From assembly GCF_002564005.1 (NCBI RefSeq), contig NZ_PDJG01000001.1, positions 3,410,001 to 3,474,000 on the forward strand: a stretch of 64,000 nucleotides of DNA, read 5' to 3'. The position numbers and the translations under genes were made by a program. Source of the stretch: Sanguibacter antarcticus (GTDB taxonomy: Bacteria; Actinomycetota; Actinomycetes; Actinomycetales; Cellulomonadaceae). The notes under the pieces were generated by a model. That model saw nothing but the letters and a program-made list of their open reading frames with translations. It did no database searches and was not told the DNA's origin. Every line of letters begins with the position of its first letter. Within the stretch, counting starts at the first letter, position 1. Below, in pieces: positions 1 through 7,825 of the stretch.

Positions 1-927
1 GACATCACGTTGACGCTCTTCCACGGTCGCGGCGGCGCCCTCGGTCGCGGGGGCGGCCCGGCGAACCGTGCGCTCCTCGCACAACCTGCGGGGTCGGTCG
101 ACGGTCGGTTCAAGCTCACGGAGCAGGGCGAGGTCATCTTCGCCCGCTACGGGGACCCGGTCATCGCTGCGCGGCACATCGAGCAGGTCGCCGCAGCGAC
201 GCTCCTCGCCAGTGCTCCGTCGATCGAGCGTCGTAACGAGGCCGCGACACAGCGGTTCTCAGACCTCGCGTCGACGCTGGACGCCTCGTCCCGGGCACGC
301 TTCTTCGAGCTTGTCCGCGCTGAGGGTTTCCCCCAGTGGTTCGGCGAGGTCACGCCGCTCGAAGAGGTCGGGCTGCTGCCGCTGGGCTCGCGTCCCGCAC
401 GTCGTGGGCTCTCGATCGAGTCGCTCGACGACCTGCGCGCTATCCCGTGGGTGTTCTCCTGGTCACAGGCACGCATCAACCTGGCAGGCTGGTTCGGTCT
501 GGGTACCGCGCTCAAGACGGCCGGCGACCTCGGCGAGCTGCGCGCCGCCTACCGTGAGTGGCCGTTGTTCGGGACGCTCATCGACAACGTCGAGATGTCG
601 TTGGCCAAGACCGATGCGCGCATCGCCAGCCGCTACCTCGCGCTCGGCGACCGTCAGGACCTGGCGGACCTCGTGCTCGAGGAGATGGCGCTCACCCGCG
701 AGTGGGTCCTGGCCATCACGGGCAGCGACAGCGCGCTGTCCAACCGCAGGGTGCTCGGCCGTGCTGTTCGTCTCCGGAGCCCGTACGTCGATGCGCTGTC
801 GCTCCTGCAGCTCCGCGCACTGACACGCCTGCGCAAGGGAGCCGAGCCCGACGAGATCGACCAGCTACGGCACCTGCTGCTGCTCAGCGTCAACGGCGTC
901 GCCGCCGGTCTGCAGAACACCGGCTGA
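1..927 (+). CDS. ppc: Phosphoenolpyruvate carboxylase, C-terminal part (5' end outside window)
   Basis: Makes oxaloacetate from phosphoenolpyruvate and bicarbonate, the anaplerotic reaction of central metabolism, in the cytoplasm. The frame is open from the first base, so the gene is cut by the window edge; 308 codons remain. Near its start is FHGRGGALGRGGGP, the family's mobile catalytic loop, where the usual form is FHGRGGTVGRGGGP. Further on come IPWVFSWSQARINLAGWFG and the canonical C-terminal QNTG, so the 3' end is intact. The last 63 bases overlap the 3' end of the convergent pnuC gene. Family assignment is very secure; upstream regulation cannot be seen. Confidence 0.97.
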   Translation, partial: DITLTLFHGRGGALGRGGGPANRALLAQPAGSVDGRFKLTEQGEVIFARYGDPVIAARHIEQVAAATLLASAPSIERRNEAATQRFSDLASTLDASSRARFFELVRAEGFPQWFGEVTPLEEVGLLPLGSRPARRGLSIESLDDLRAIPWVFSWSQARINLAGWFGLGTALKTAGDLGELRAAYREWPLFGTLIDNVEMSLAKTDARIASRYLALGDRQDLADLVLEEMALTREWVLAITGSDSALSNRRVLGRAVRLRSPYVDALSLLQLRALTRLRKGAEPDEIDQLRHLLLLSVNGVAAGLQNTG

Positions 928-1521
928 GCACGACCTGCCGAGTATCTGCGTGACGAGTGCGGCGGGAGCGACCAGCTCCCGCCGCCAGTCGCGCAGGCCG
1001 AGGACGCACAGCACGATGAACCCGGCGTACAGCGCCGCCGTGAGGTAGAGCGCGGACGAGATGTACAGCCACACGTAGATCACGTCGGCGACGATCCACA
1101 CCCACCAGCTGCCGATCCACTTGCGGCCGAGCATGAGCTGGGCGACGAGACTCAGCGAGGTGGTCACGGCGTCGAGCCGAGGCACCTCGGAGTCGGTATA
1201 GGTGCTCAGCACCCACACGAGCAGCATCGCGATGACGGCGGCGGCGACGGCTGCGGCCAACCACGCCCAGCGCGGTGTCCGTCGGACCGTGAGCGCTTCT
1301 CCCGCGGGCCCGCCTCGGACCCACCACACCCAGCCCAGCACGCCGAGGACGATGTAGACGACCTGGAGCCCGGCGCCGGCATAGAGCCCGGACGACGCGA
1401 AGAGCACGACGTACACGCTGTTGTTCGCGAGGCCGACCGGGAAGGTCCACACGTTCTGCCGGACGGCGAGCCACACGCACACGGCGCCGGTGGTGAACCC
1501 GATGATCTCCTCGACTGACAT
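865..1521 (-). CDS. pnuC: PnuC-family nicotinamide riboside transporter
   Basis: A 218-residue polytopic membrane protein that by family imports nicotinamide riboside for NAD salvage; a few PnuC relatives carry thiamine or riboflavin instead, and sequence alone does not exclude that. The N-terminal helix containing VWLAVRQNVWTFPVGLANN, the segments WVWWVRGG and GSWWVWIVADVIYVWLY, and the final GLRDWRR are typical PnuC features. About seven hydrophobic segments are visible. The start is the ATG at 1521 because the conserved N-terminus begins there; it has no Shine-Dalgarno sequence and abuts one arm of an inverted repeat (1522-1567). The 3' end overlaps ppc tail to tail. Confidence 0.9.
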   Translation of the reverse strand: MSVEEIIGFTTGAVCVWLAVRQNVWTFPVGLANNSVYVVLFASSGLYAGAGLQVVYIVLGVLGWVWWVRGGPAGEALTVRRTPRWAWLAAAVAAAVIAMLLVWVLSTYTDSEVPRLDAVTTSLSLVAQLMLGRKWIGSWWVWIVADVIYVWLYISSALYLTAALYAGFIVLCVLGLRDWRRELVAPAALVTQILGRSCSAGVLQTGGDAVDAEQQQVP

Positions 1522-1567
1522 CCGGACACGATGGCACGTACGCGTGGCTGAGGCCGTCCGTGTCCGG
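1522..1567. promoter_or_regulatory. Inverted repeat in the pnuC/dehydrogenase divergent spacer
   Basis: CCGGACACG at 1522-1530 is repeated as its exact reverse complement at 1559-1567, with 28 bases between. One arm touches the pnuC start codon. It could be an operator or, in a pnuC transcript, a hairpin next to the start. No known NAD-regulator consensus was recognised. Confidence 0.4.
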
Positions 1568-1617
1568 GTCCTGGTAGTCCCACGAGGGCATCGGTGTCCC
1601 GGTGCGAGAATGAGCCC

Positions 1618-4569
1618 GTGGCTAGCCCAGTCGATGTCGAGATGACCGGTTTGAACAGTGCGCCGACGAGCGCCCAGCAGGCGCGAGCGGAGGCCTCTGC
1701 CCGCGCAGAGCTCGTCGCGTCTCTGCGGTCCGTCGTGGACGGTGAGGTCTCTGACTCCACGCTGCGTCGGGCTGAGTACACGACCGACGCGTCGAACTAT
1801 CGGGTCGTGCCCCAGGTGGTGGTCATACCGCTGAACGTCGACGACGCGCTGGCGGCCGTCGAGGCGACCCGCGCAGCAGGAGTACCGCTGACGGCTCGCG
1901 GCGGAGGAACGTCCTGCGCCGGGAACGCTGTCGGCCCCGGCGTCGTCATCGACTTCTCGCGGCACGTCAACGAGATCCACGAGATCGACCCTGAGGCGCG
2001 CACCGCACGCGTCGACCCGGGCGTCATCATGTCCTCCCTGCAGAAGGCGGCCGCGCCCCACGGGCTGCGGTTCGGTCCTGACCCGTCCACGCAGAACCGT
2101 GCGACCCTCGGCGGGATGATCGGCAACAACGCGTGCGGCCCGCACGCAGTGGCCTACGGGCGGACCGCCGACAACGTGTTCGAGCTCGACGTGGTCGACG
2201 GGGCCGGCCGCCGCTTCGTCGCTGGCCCCGACGGGGTCGGCCTGGCGAGGGTCCCTGGCCTCGGCGAGCTCGTCTCGGCGAACCTCGAGACGCTGCGCAC
2301 CGAGCTCGGCCGTTTCAGCCGCCAGGTGTCTGGGTACTCGCTCGAGCACCTTCTGCCGGAGAACGGCGCCCACCTCGGGAAGGCGCTCGTCGGGACGGAG
2401 GGAACCGTCGTGACGGTCCTCGGTGCGACCGTCGACCTCGTACCGATCGCCGGAGCGCCCACGCTCGTCGTCCTCGGGTATCCCGACATGCCGAGCGCGG
2501 CGGACGCGGTGCCCGCGCTCCTCACCCACTCGCCGCTCGCAGTCGAAGGGCTCGACGCGCGTCTCGTCGACGTCGTGCGCGTCGCCAAAGGCGCCGGGGC
2601 CGTGCCGGAGCTCCCGGCAGGGGCTGGCTGGCTCATGGTCGAGGTCGGCGGCTCGACAGCGGCCGAGGCGATGGACCGCGCCCGAGCGATCGTGCGGGAC
2701 TCCGGCACCACGGCTTCGCGCATCCTGCAGGCCGGTCCGGAGGCCACCGCGATGTGGAAGATCCGGGCGGACGGTGCGGGCCTCGCCGGACGCACCCAGT
2801 CCGGGGCTCAGGCCTGGCCCGGCTGGGAAGACTCCGCCGTGCCGCCAGAAAAGCTCGGCGCGTACCTGCGAGACCTCGACGCTCTCATGGCGCAGTACGG
2901 CGTCGACGGCATGCCCTACGGCCACTTCGGCGACGGCTGCGTGCACCTGCGGATCGACATCCCGCTCGAGACGTCAGGCTCGGTCCTCCGGACGTTCATG
3001 ACCGACGCCGCGATGCTCGTCGGCAAGTACGGCGGCTCGCTGTCCGGCGAGCACGGCGACGGTCGCGCACGGTCCGAGCTCTTGCCCGCCATGTACTCCG
3101 CGACGGCCATCGGCGTCTTCGAGCAGTTCAAGGCGCTGCTCGACCCGCACGACCTGCTCAACCCCGGCGTCCTCGTGCGGCCCAACGCGATCGACGCAGA
3201 CCTTCGCCGCCCGCAGGCGAAGCCGCTCCTCGCGAAGAACGGCTTCAGCTTCGCCCACGACGACGGTGACTTCACGCAGGCCATCCACCGGTGCGTGGGC
3301 GTCGGCAAGTGCCGTGCGGACACGACTGACGCGGGCGGCTTCATGTGCCCGTCCTACCTGGCGACGAAGGACGAGAAGGACTCGACCCGCGGTCGCGGCA
3401 GAGTCCTGCAGGAGATGGCGAACGGCACGCTCGTCACCGGCGGGTGGCGCTCGCCCGAGGTCCACGCGGCGCTCGACCTGTGCTTGAGCTGCAAGGCGTG
3501 CTCGAGCGACTGCCCTGCCGGTGTGGACATGGCCCAGTACAAGGCCGAGGTGCTGCACAACGCCTACAAGGGCCGTCTCCGGCCGATGAACCACTACGCG
3601 CTCGGCTGGTTGCCTCGCTGGGCCCGTCTCGCGAGCTACGTCCCGAAGCTCGCGAACGGGGCGCTCTCGATCAAGCCACTGGCGAAGCTCGTCCTGCGGC
3701 TCGGCGGCATGGACACCCGGCGCTCCATCCCGGCGTTCGCCGACGTCCCGTTCCGGACATGGTGGAAGCGTGAGGGCGCGGCGCTCGTCGCGGGAGCCGC
3801 TACCAGCGACGACAGCGCCCAGGGCACGGTCCGCAAGCCCAAGGTGGTCCTGTGGACCGACTCTTTCAGCGACACCCTCGCGCCGGGTGTCCCCGAGGCG
3901 GCGGTCACGGTCCTCCTCGCGGCGGGCTACGACGTGGTCGTCCCCGAGGACGAGGCCTGCTGCGGCCTCACCTGGATCAGCACGGGGCAGCTCGACGGGG
4001 CGAAGAAACGGCTCTCGCAGCTCCTCGCGGTCCTCGGACCGTTCGCCGTCAACGGCATACCGATCGTCGGCCTCGAGCCGTCGTGCACCGCGGTGCTCCG
4101 GTCGGACCTCACCGACCTCTTCCCCGACGACCCTCGGGCGCAGGCGGTGTCGACCGCGACCCACACGCTCGCCGAGCTGCTCACGCGCCCGGAGACCGCG
4201 CCCGGCCCCGACTCTGGCTGGGTCATGCCCGACCTCTCGGACGTCACCGCTGTGGTGCAGCCGCACTGCCACCACTACTCCGTCATGGGCTTCGCGCCAG
4301 ACGAGAAGCTGTTGCGGGACGCAGGAGCGACGCTCAAGACGCTCGCCGGGTGCTGCGGGCTCGCGGGCAACTTCGGGATGGAGAAGGGGCACTACGAGGT
4401 CTCCGTCGCCGTCGCTGAGAATGCGCTCTTGCCTGCTCTGCGAGAGGCTGGCGAAGGCGACATCTTCCTGGCGGACGGATTCTCGTGCCGTACCCAGGCG
4501 GACGACCTCGCAGGGGTCGCCGGGATGTCGCTCGCCGAGCTGCTCGCGAGCCGGCTGACAGAGCGTTAG
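1618..4569 (+). CDS. FAD-binding and Fe-S-binding oxidoreductase, D-lactate/glycolate dehydrogenase type
   Basis: A 983-residue fusion of the FAD subunit and the Fe-S subunit of GlcDEF/Dld-type 2-hydroxyacid dehydrogenases. Residues about 30-270 form the FAD-binding PCMH domain (RGGGTSCAGNAVG; GGMIGNNACGPHAVAYGRTADN). Residues about 270-540 form the FAD-oxidase C domain (YGHFGDGCVHLRID; SGEHGDGRARSE). A ferredoxin-like segment follows with Cys clusters at CVGVGKCR/MCPSYL and CLSCKACSSDCPAGVDM. Two CCG domains end in EACCG and HCHHY/AGCCGLAGNFGME. The exact substrate (D-lactate, glycolate or 2-hydroxyglutarate) is not determined. Start choice: GTG 1618 follows GAGAAT by six bases, a leaderless pattern; GTG 1594 and ATG 1642 are in-frame alternatives. 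Confidence 0.9.
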   Translation: MASPVDVEMTGLNSAPTSAQQARAEASARAELVASLRSVVDGEVSDSTLRRAEYTTDASNYRVVPQVVVIPLNVDDALAAVEATRAAGVPLTARGGGTSCAGNAVGPGVVIDFSRHVNEIHEIDPEARTARVDPGVIMSSLQKAAAPHGLRFGPDPSTQNRATLGGMIGNNACGPHAVAYGRTADNVFELDVVDGAGRRFVAGPDGVGLARVPGLGELVSANLETLRTELGRFSRQVSGYSLEHLLPENGAHLGKALVGTEGTVVTVLGATVDLVPIAGAPTLVVLGYPDMPSAADAVPALLTHSPLAVEGLDARLVDVVRVAKGAGAVPELPAGAGWLMVEVGGSTAAEAMDRARAIVRDSGTTASRILQAGPEATAMWKIRADGAGLAGRTQSGAQAWPGWEDSAVPPEKLGAYLRDLDALMAQYGVDGMPYGHFGDGCVHLRIDIPLETSGSVLRTFMTDAAMLVGKYGGSLSGEHGDGRARSELLPAMYSATAIGVFEQFKALLDPHDLLNPGVLVRPNAIDADLRRPQAKPLLAKNGFSFAHDDGDFTQAIHRCVGVGKCRADTTDAGGFMCPSYLATKDEKDSTRGRGRVLQEMANGTLVTGGWRSPEVHAALDLCLSCKACSSDCPAGVDMAQYKAEVLHNAYKGRLRPMNHYALGWLPRWARLASYVPKLANGALSIKPLAKLVLRLGGMDTRRSIPAFADVPFRTWWKREGAALVAGAATSDDSAQGTVRKPKVVLWTDSFSDTLAPGVPEAAVTVLLAAGYDVVVPEDEACCGLTWISTGQLDGAKKRLSQLLAVLGPFAVNGIPIVGLEPSCTAVLRSDLTDLFPDDPRAQAVSTATHTLAELLTRPETAPGPDSGWVMPDLSDVTAVVQPHCHHYSVMGFAPDEKLLRDAGATLKTLAGCCGLAGNFGMEKGHYEVSVAVAENALLPALREAGEGDIFLADGFSCRTQADDLAGVAGMSLAELLASRLTER

Positions 4570-4608
4570 CGCGGACCGTCCGCGCACGCGGACGACAAGG
4601 GGTATCAC

Positions 4609-5259
4609 GTGACACGTATCGCCATCATCGGAGGGCACGGCAAGGTCGCGCTGTACCTCGCGCGCATCCTGGGCGCCGAAGGGCACGACGTGACGTCGTT
4701 GTTCCGCAACCCCGAGCACGAGGCCGACGTCGTCGCGACAGGGGCTGCTCCGGTGGTCGCGGACGTCGAGCACCAGAGCGTCGAGGAGATCGCAGCGGCG
4801 ATCGTCGGCCACGACGTGGTCGTCTGGACCGCCGGAGCCGGAGGCGGGAGCGCCGAGCGCACGTACGCGGTGGACCGTGACGCAGCGATCCGCGCGATCG
4901 ACGCGGCGGTCGCCGCCGACGTGCCGCGGTTCGTCATGGTCTCCTACAAGGGAGCGGGCCCCAACCACGGCGTCCCGCCAGAGAACAGCTTCTTCGCCTA
5001 CGCCGAGTCGAAGGCCGCCGCGGACGCGCACCTGCGCCAGAGCGACCTCGACTGGACCGTCCTCGGTCCGAGCGCGCTCACAGACGATCCTGGGACCGGG
5101 CGCATCGAGGTCGGAGCACGGCTCGAGAGCACCCATGTCTCTCGCGAGGACGTCGCCCGCGTGGCGGCCGCGGTGCTGGAAGCACCGTGGACGACCAAGA
5201 CCACCATCGACTTCAACGTCGGAGACGTCCCGATCGCCGAGGCCGTCCGGAGCGCCTGA
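4609..5259 (+). CDS. NAD(P)H-binding, atypical SDR-family oxidoreductase
   Basis: A 216-residue single-domain Rossmann protein. The N-terminus IAIIGGHGKVALYLARIL carries a glycine-rich nucleotide-binding turn of the NmrA/YwnB/HSCARG type, where the usual pattern is GxxGxxG. FVMVSYKGAG and DWTVLGPSALTDDPGTG are family landmarks. There is no classical YxxxK catalytic pair in the expected spacing, so it may act as a redox sensor or isomerase-like protein rather than a classical dehydrogenase. GTG 4609 has a good ribosome site, AAGGGG, six bases upstream. It lies 39 bases after the dehydrogenase and is probably cotranscribed with it. Substrate unknown. Confidence 0.8.
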   Translation: MTRIAIIGGHGKVALYLARILGAEGHDVTSLFRNPEHEADVVATGAAPVVADVEHQSVEEIAAAIVGHDVVVWTAGAGGGSAERTYAVDRDAAIRAIDAAVAADVPRFVMVSYKGAGPNHGVPPENSFFAYAESKAAADAHLRQSDLDWTVLGPSALTDDPGTGRIEVGARLESTHVSREDVARVAAAVLEAPWTTKTTIDFNVGDVPIAEAVRSA

Positions 5260-5313
5260 CCACGCGTCTGACCACGCGCCTGCGCGGTGTCCGGTTCGTG
5301 GCACGATGGGGAG

Positions 5314-5628
5314 ATGCTCATCGCCTTCTCTGTCGCCCCGCTCGGTACGGGAGACTCCGTCACTGACGCGGTGGCGGACGCCGTCCGCATCGTCCGTGAG
5401 TCTGGCCTCCCCAACCGCACCGACTCGATGTTCACCACCATCGAGGGGGAGTGGGACGAGTGCATGGACGTGGTGCGACGAGCCACGGAGGCCGTAGGCC
5501 GGGGAGGCCATCGCGTCTCGCTGGTCCTCAAGGCTGATGTCCGGCCAGGCCACACCGGCGAGCTCGAGGGCAAGGTGCGACGCGTCGAGGAGCGGCTCTC
5601 CGCGACCGCTGGTGAGCCCTCCGTCTGA
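5314..5628 (+). CDS. MTH1187/YkoF-family thiamine-binding protein
   Basis: A 104-residue protein with the ferredoxin-like fold of the MTH1187 family (formerly DUF77). Visible landmarks are the opening MLIAFSVAPLGTGDSVTDAV, the middle MFTTIEGEWDECMDVVRRA, and the end HTGELEGKVRRVEERL. Family members form tetramers and bind thiamine or related pyrimidines; a role in thiamine binding or salvage is inferred. The ATG at 5314 was chosen over GTG 5287 because the conserved domain starts there. CACGAT ends six bases before it, consistent with a leaderless transcript. Confidence 0.8.
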   Translation: MLIAFSVAPLGTGDSVTDAVADAVRIVRESGLPNRTDSMFTTIEGEWDECMDVVRRATEAVGRGGHRVSLVLKADVRPGHTGELEGKVRRVEERLSATAGEPSV

Positions 5629-5673
5629 CCAGCCACGTGTGACGGCTCGTCCTCTCAGGGCTACCCTGTCCGC

Positions 5674-7815
5674 ATGCCTTTGTTCGACGTCGGGTCGGAG
5701 CGTTCGCCGCTCGTCGTCTTGGCGAGCCCCGAGATCCTGGCGTTCGAAGCCGACGCCCGCACTGTCGTGCAGGAGCACCTTGCTGCGCTCCTGGGCGAGA
5801 AGACCTTCACGGTGACCGGCAGGATCGCGGACTATCGACCCTCCGAGAGCGCCGGAGCGACCGAGAATACGGCGGTGCCGGAGACTGCACTGGCGCTGGA
5901 CTCCTCAGGGAGGTCGGTCGTCGTGGTGGTCGCCGCCACTGTCGACGAGCACGAGCTGAGCGCAGCCCTCGGGGCCGCAGGCCGTGCGTCGCGCCTCACC
6001 CGGACCGAGCTCGCCGGGCTGTATCCGGAGGGCGCGGACAGGTTCCACAAGGATGTCACCGACTTCTACGACTCGCTTCCGACAGGCCGTCCGGCGCAGG
6101 CGAGAGGCGGAGCGGTCCGACTGGTCGTCGTGTGCGCCGACGTGACCCCCGCGGTCCGTGACGCTCTTGCTTTTCTCCGTGCTGTCGGACCGACCGTCGA
6201 GGTCTTCCGTGTCGGTGTCCTGCCCACGGCGCCAGGGCGACGCATGCTCGACGTCTCGCCGCTCGTCGTGACGGCGGCGTCGTCCACGATCTCCGTCACG
6301 CAGCGGTCCTCGTCGGCTGTGCCGGCAGATACCCCGTCGCCGCACGTGGTCTCGTCGCTCGGACGCGTCAGCGTCACGTCGCGCAGGGTCTCCGAGGGGG
6401 CGATCACCGGTCCCGTCGTCGCGGTCCCCGTCGGACGGGTCTCGTCGCCTGAGCTGACCGGTCCCGTGCGGACGTCGGCGTTCGGCACGGCAGGGATCAT
6501 GTCGGCGGCAGCAGCTGCCGACAGGACGACGATCCTCCCCCCTGTCCGCCCGGCGGACTATCCGGTGTACTCGTTGCCGCCTGTCGAACCGGTACCGCCC
6601 GTCGAGCAGGCCCCCTTCTCGGAGGAGTGGAGCTCACCGTCGCCGGACTGGGCTGTGCCCCTGCAGGAGATCGGCATGCCGTCGGACGAGTGGGTACCTC
6701 CGGCACCGGAGGCGTCGGACGAGTGGCTACCTCCTGTACCTGAGTCGTCAGGCTCGTCGGACGACTGGGTGTCGTCGTCGCGCCGCTGGTCGGGGCACTC
6801 TCCGCTGTCGGGACCGTTGCCCACCGTCGACCTGCCGCCGCCGGGGACCCCGTACACACCGATCTTCCTCTCGGTCCCCGAGGTGCTCTCGGACCTTCCT
6901 GCGCGCCCGTCCGGGGGCGCAGTCCTCGACGCAGGGCCGCGGACTGCGCTGAACCTCGCTGTCGCGCCTGCCAGCGACAGCGGGTACGTCGCCGGCCGCG
7001 GGGAGGCCGCAGCGTGGGACGACGCGAGCGGCAGCGTCCCGAGCCGGAGCGCCTACCGCGCGAGCGCGTTCATCGCCGCGAAGAAGTACATCCCTGAGAA
7101 GCTCGACCCGGACCTGCAGGACGAGCCCTCGTTCGTCCTCGACCGGGAGCCGGAGAGAGCCCATGCTGCGCGGGTGCCGGTCGAGCGAGCGCGTGACCTG
7201 CCAGCACGTGATCTGCCGGCGCGTGACCTCCCTGCACGTGACCTGCCAGCACGAGACCTGCCTCAGCGCGCCTCCGCCGTCGATGTCGTCGATCCCCAGG
7301 CTTTCGATGCGCCGAACTCTCTCGACGACGCGCCGTCGCTCGACGGACCGTCGACGTTCTCGTTCGACGGGCCGTCGTCCCTCTCGTTCGACGGATCCAG
7401 CTCACCGTTCTGGGTAGACCTCTCGGCCCAGTTCTCCGAGCCCGTGCGTTTTGATCCTCCGGACCCACCCGAGCTTCCGGACTTCTCCGACTCCGCCCCC
7501 CCGCCCGCGGAGGCCTGGACAGACGAGGAGGGTGTGGAGCACGACGGCTCACCGCACGGTCCCAGAGACGACGCCCTCGTCGAGCTGGCGTCTGCCCTGC
7601 ACGAGGCGCTCCCGCTCATCTGGGTGCGCCACCGCCGGAACGAACGTTTTGAGGCGCTGCTGCATCCCGACGGGACCATCGAGACGGCCGACGGCGAGGT
7701 CTACGCGGACCCGAGCTGGGCGGCCAACGCGGTCTCCGGAGGCACGGCGTCGGACGGCTGGCGCGTGTGGCGCGCGGGCGACGGCGGCCCGACGCTGCTG
7801 GAGCTGCTCGGCTAG
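5674..7815 (+). CDS. Large low-complexity protein with C-terminal RAMA-like modified-DNA reader domain
   Basis: A 713-residue protein of unknown function with three parts. Residues about 1-205 are a folded alpha/beta domain; LALDSSGRSVVVVVAATVD resembles the core of a PD-(D/E)xK-like nuclease fold, but the E-x-K catalytic pair is absent. Residues about 205-625 are Pro/Ser/Asp-rich and repetitive, with five perfect ARDLP units and repeated SFDGPS-like units. Residues about 630-713 match the RAMA domain, which in restriction systems is thought to sense modified DNA: FEALLHPDGTIETADG, then a YADPSWAANAVSGG stretch, then GWRVWR. The start ATG 5674 follows TACCCT by six bases, so it looks leaderless. 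The 3' end lies ten bases from the convergent hydrolase gene. The N-terminal assignment is inference. Confidence 0.7.
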   Translation: MPLFDVGSERSPLVVLASPEILAFEADARTVVQEHLAALLGEKTFTVTGRIADYRPSESAGATENTAVPETALALDSSGRSVVVVVAATVDEHELSAALGAAGRASRLTRTELAGLYPEGADRFHKDVTDFYDSLPTGRPAQARGGAVRLVVVCADVTPAVRDALAFLRAVGPTVEVFRVGVLPTAPGRRMLDVSPLVVTAASSTISVTQRSSSAVPADTPSPHVVSSLGRVSVTSRRVSEGAITGPVVAVPVGRVSSPELTGPVRTSAFGTAGIMSAAAAADRTTILPPVRPADYPVYSLPPVEPVPPVEQAPFSEEWSSPSPDWAVPLQEIGMPSDEWVPPAPEASDEWLPPVPESSGSSDDWVSSSRRWSGHSPLSGPLPTVDLPPPGTPYTPIFLSVPEVLSDLPARPSGGAVLDAGPRTALNLAVAPASDSGYVAGRGEAAAWDDASGSVPSRSAYRASAFIAAKKYIPEKLDPDLQDEPSFVLDREPERAHAARVPVERARDLPARDLPARDLPARDLPARDLPQRASAVDVVDPQAFDAPNSLDDAPSLDGPSTFSFDGPSSLSFDGSSSPFWVDLSAQFSEPVRFDPPDPPELPDFSDSAPPPAEAWTDEEGVEHDGSPHGPRDDALVELASALHEALPLIWVRHRRNERFEALLHPDGTIETADGEVYADPSWAANAVSGGTASDGWRVWRAGDGGPTLLELLG
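7189..7263 (+). repeat. Five tandem 15-bp repeats encoding ARDLP
   Basis: Five consecutive 15-base units in frame with the 713-residue protein, each translating to Ala-Arg-Asp-Leu-Pro. The units differ at third positions (for example gcg/gca, gat/gac, ctg/ctc), so the protein repeat has been kept while the DNA has drifted. Confidence 0.9.
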
Positions 7816-7825
7816 ACCGGTCGGG

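Noticed and set aside
865-5778. Very long open frames antisense to the FAD/Fe-S dehydrogenase (about 690 and 930 codons)
   Set aside because: They follow from strong GC3 bias; their translations are Arg/Asp/Gly-rich with no domain, and the sense strand carries conserved motifs throughout. Only the pnuC part (865-1521) is real.
7189-7263. CRISPR-like short tandem repeats
   Set aside because: The units are contiguous with no spacers, in frame and coding ARDLP.
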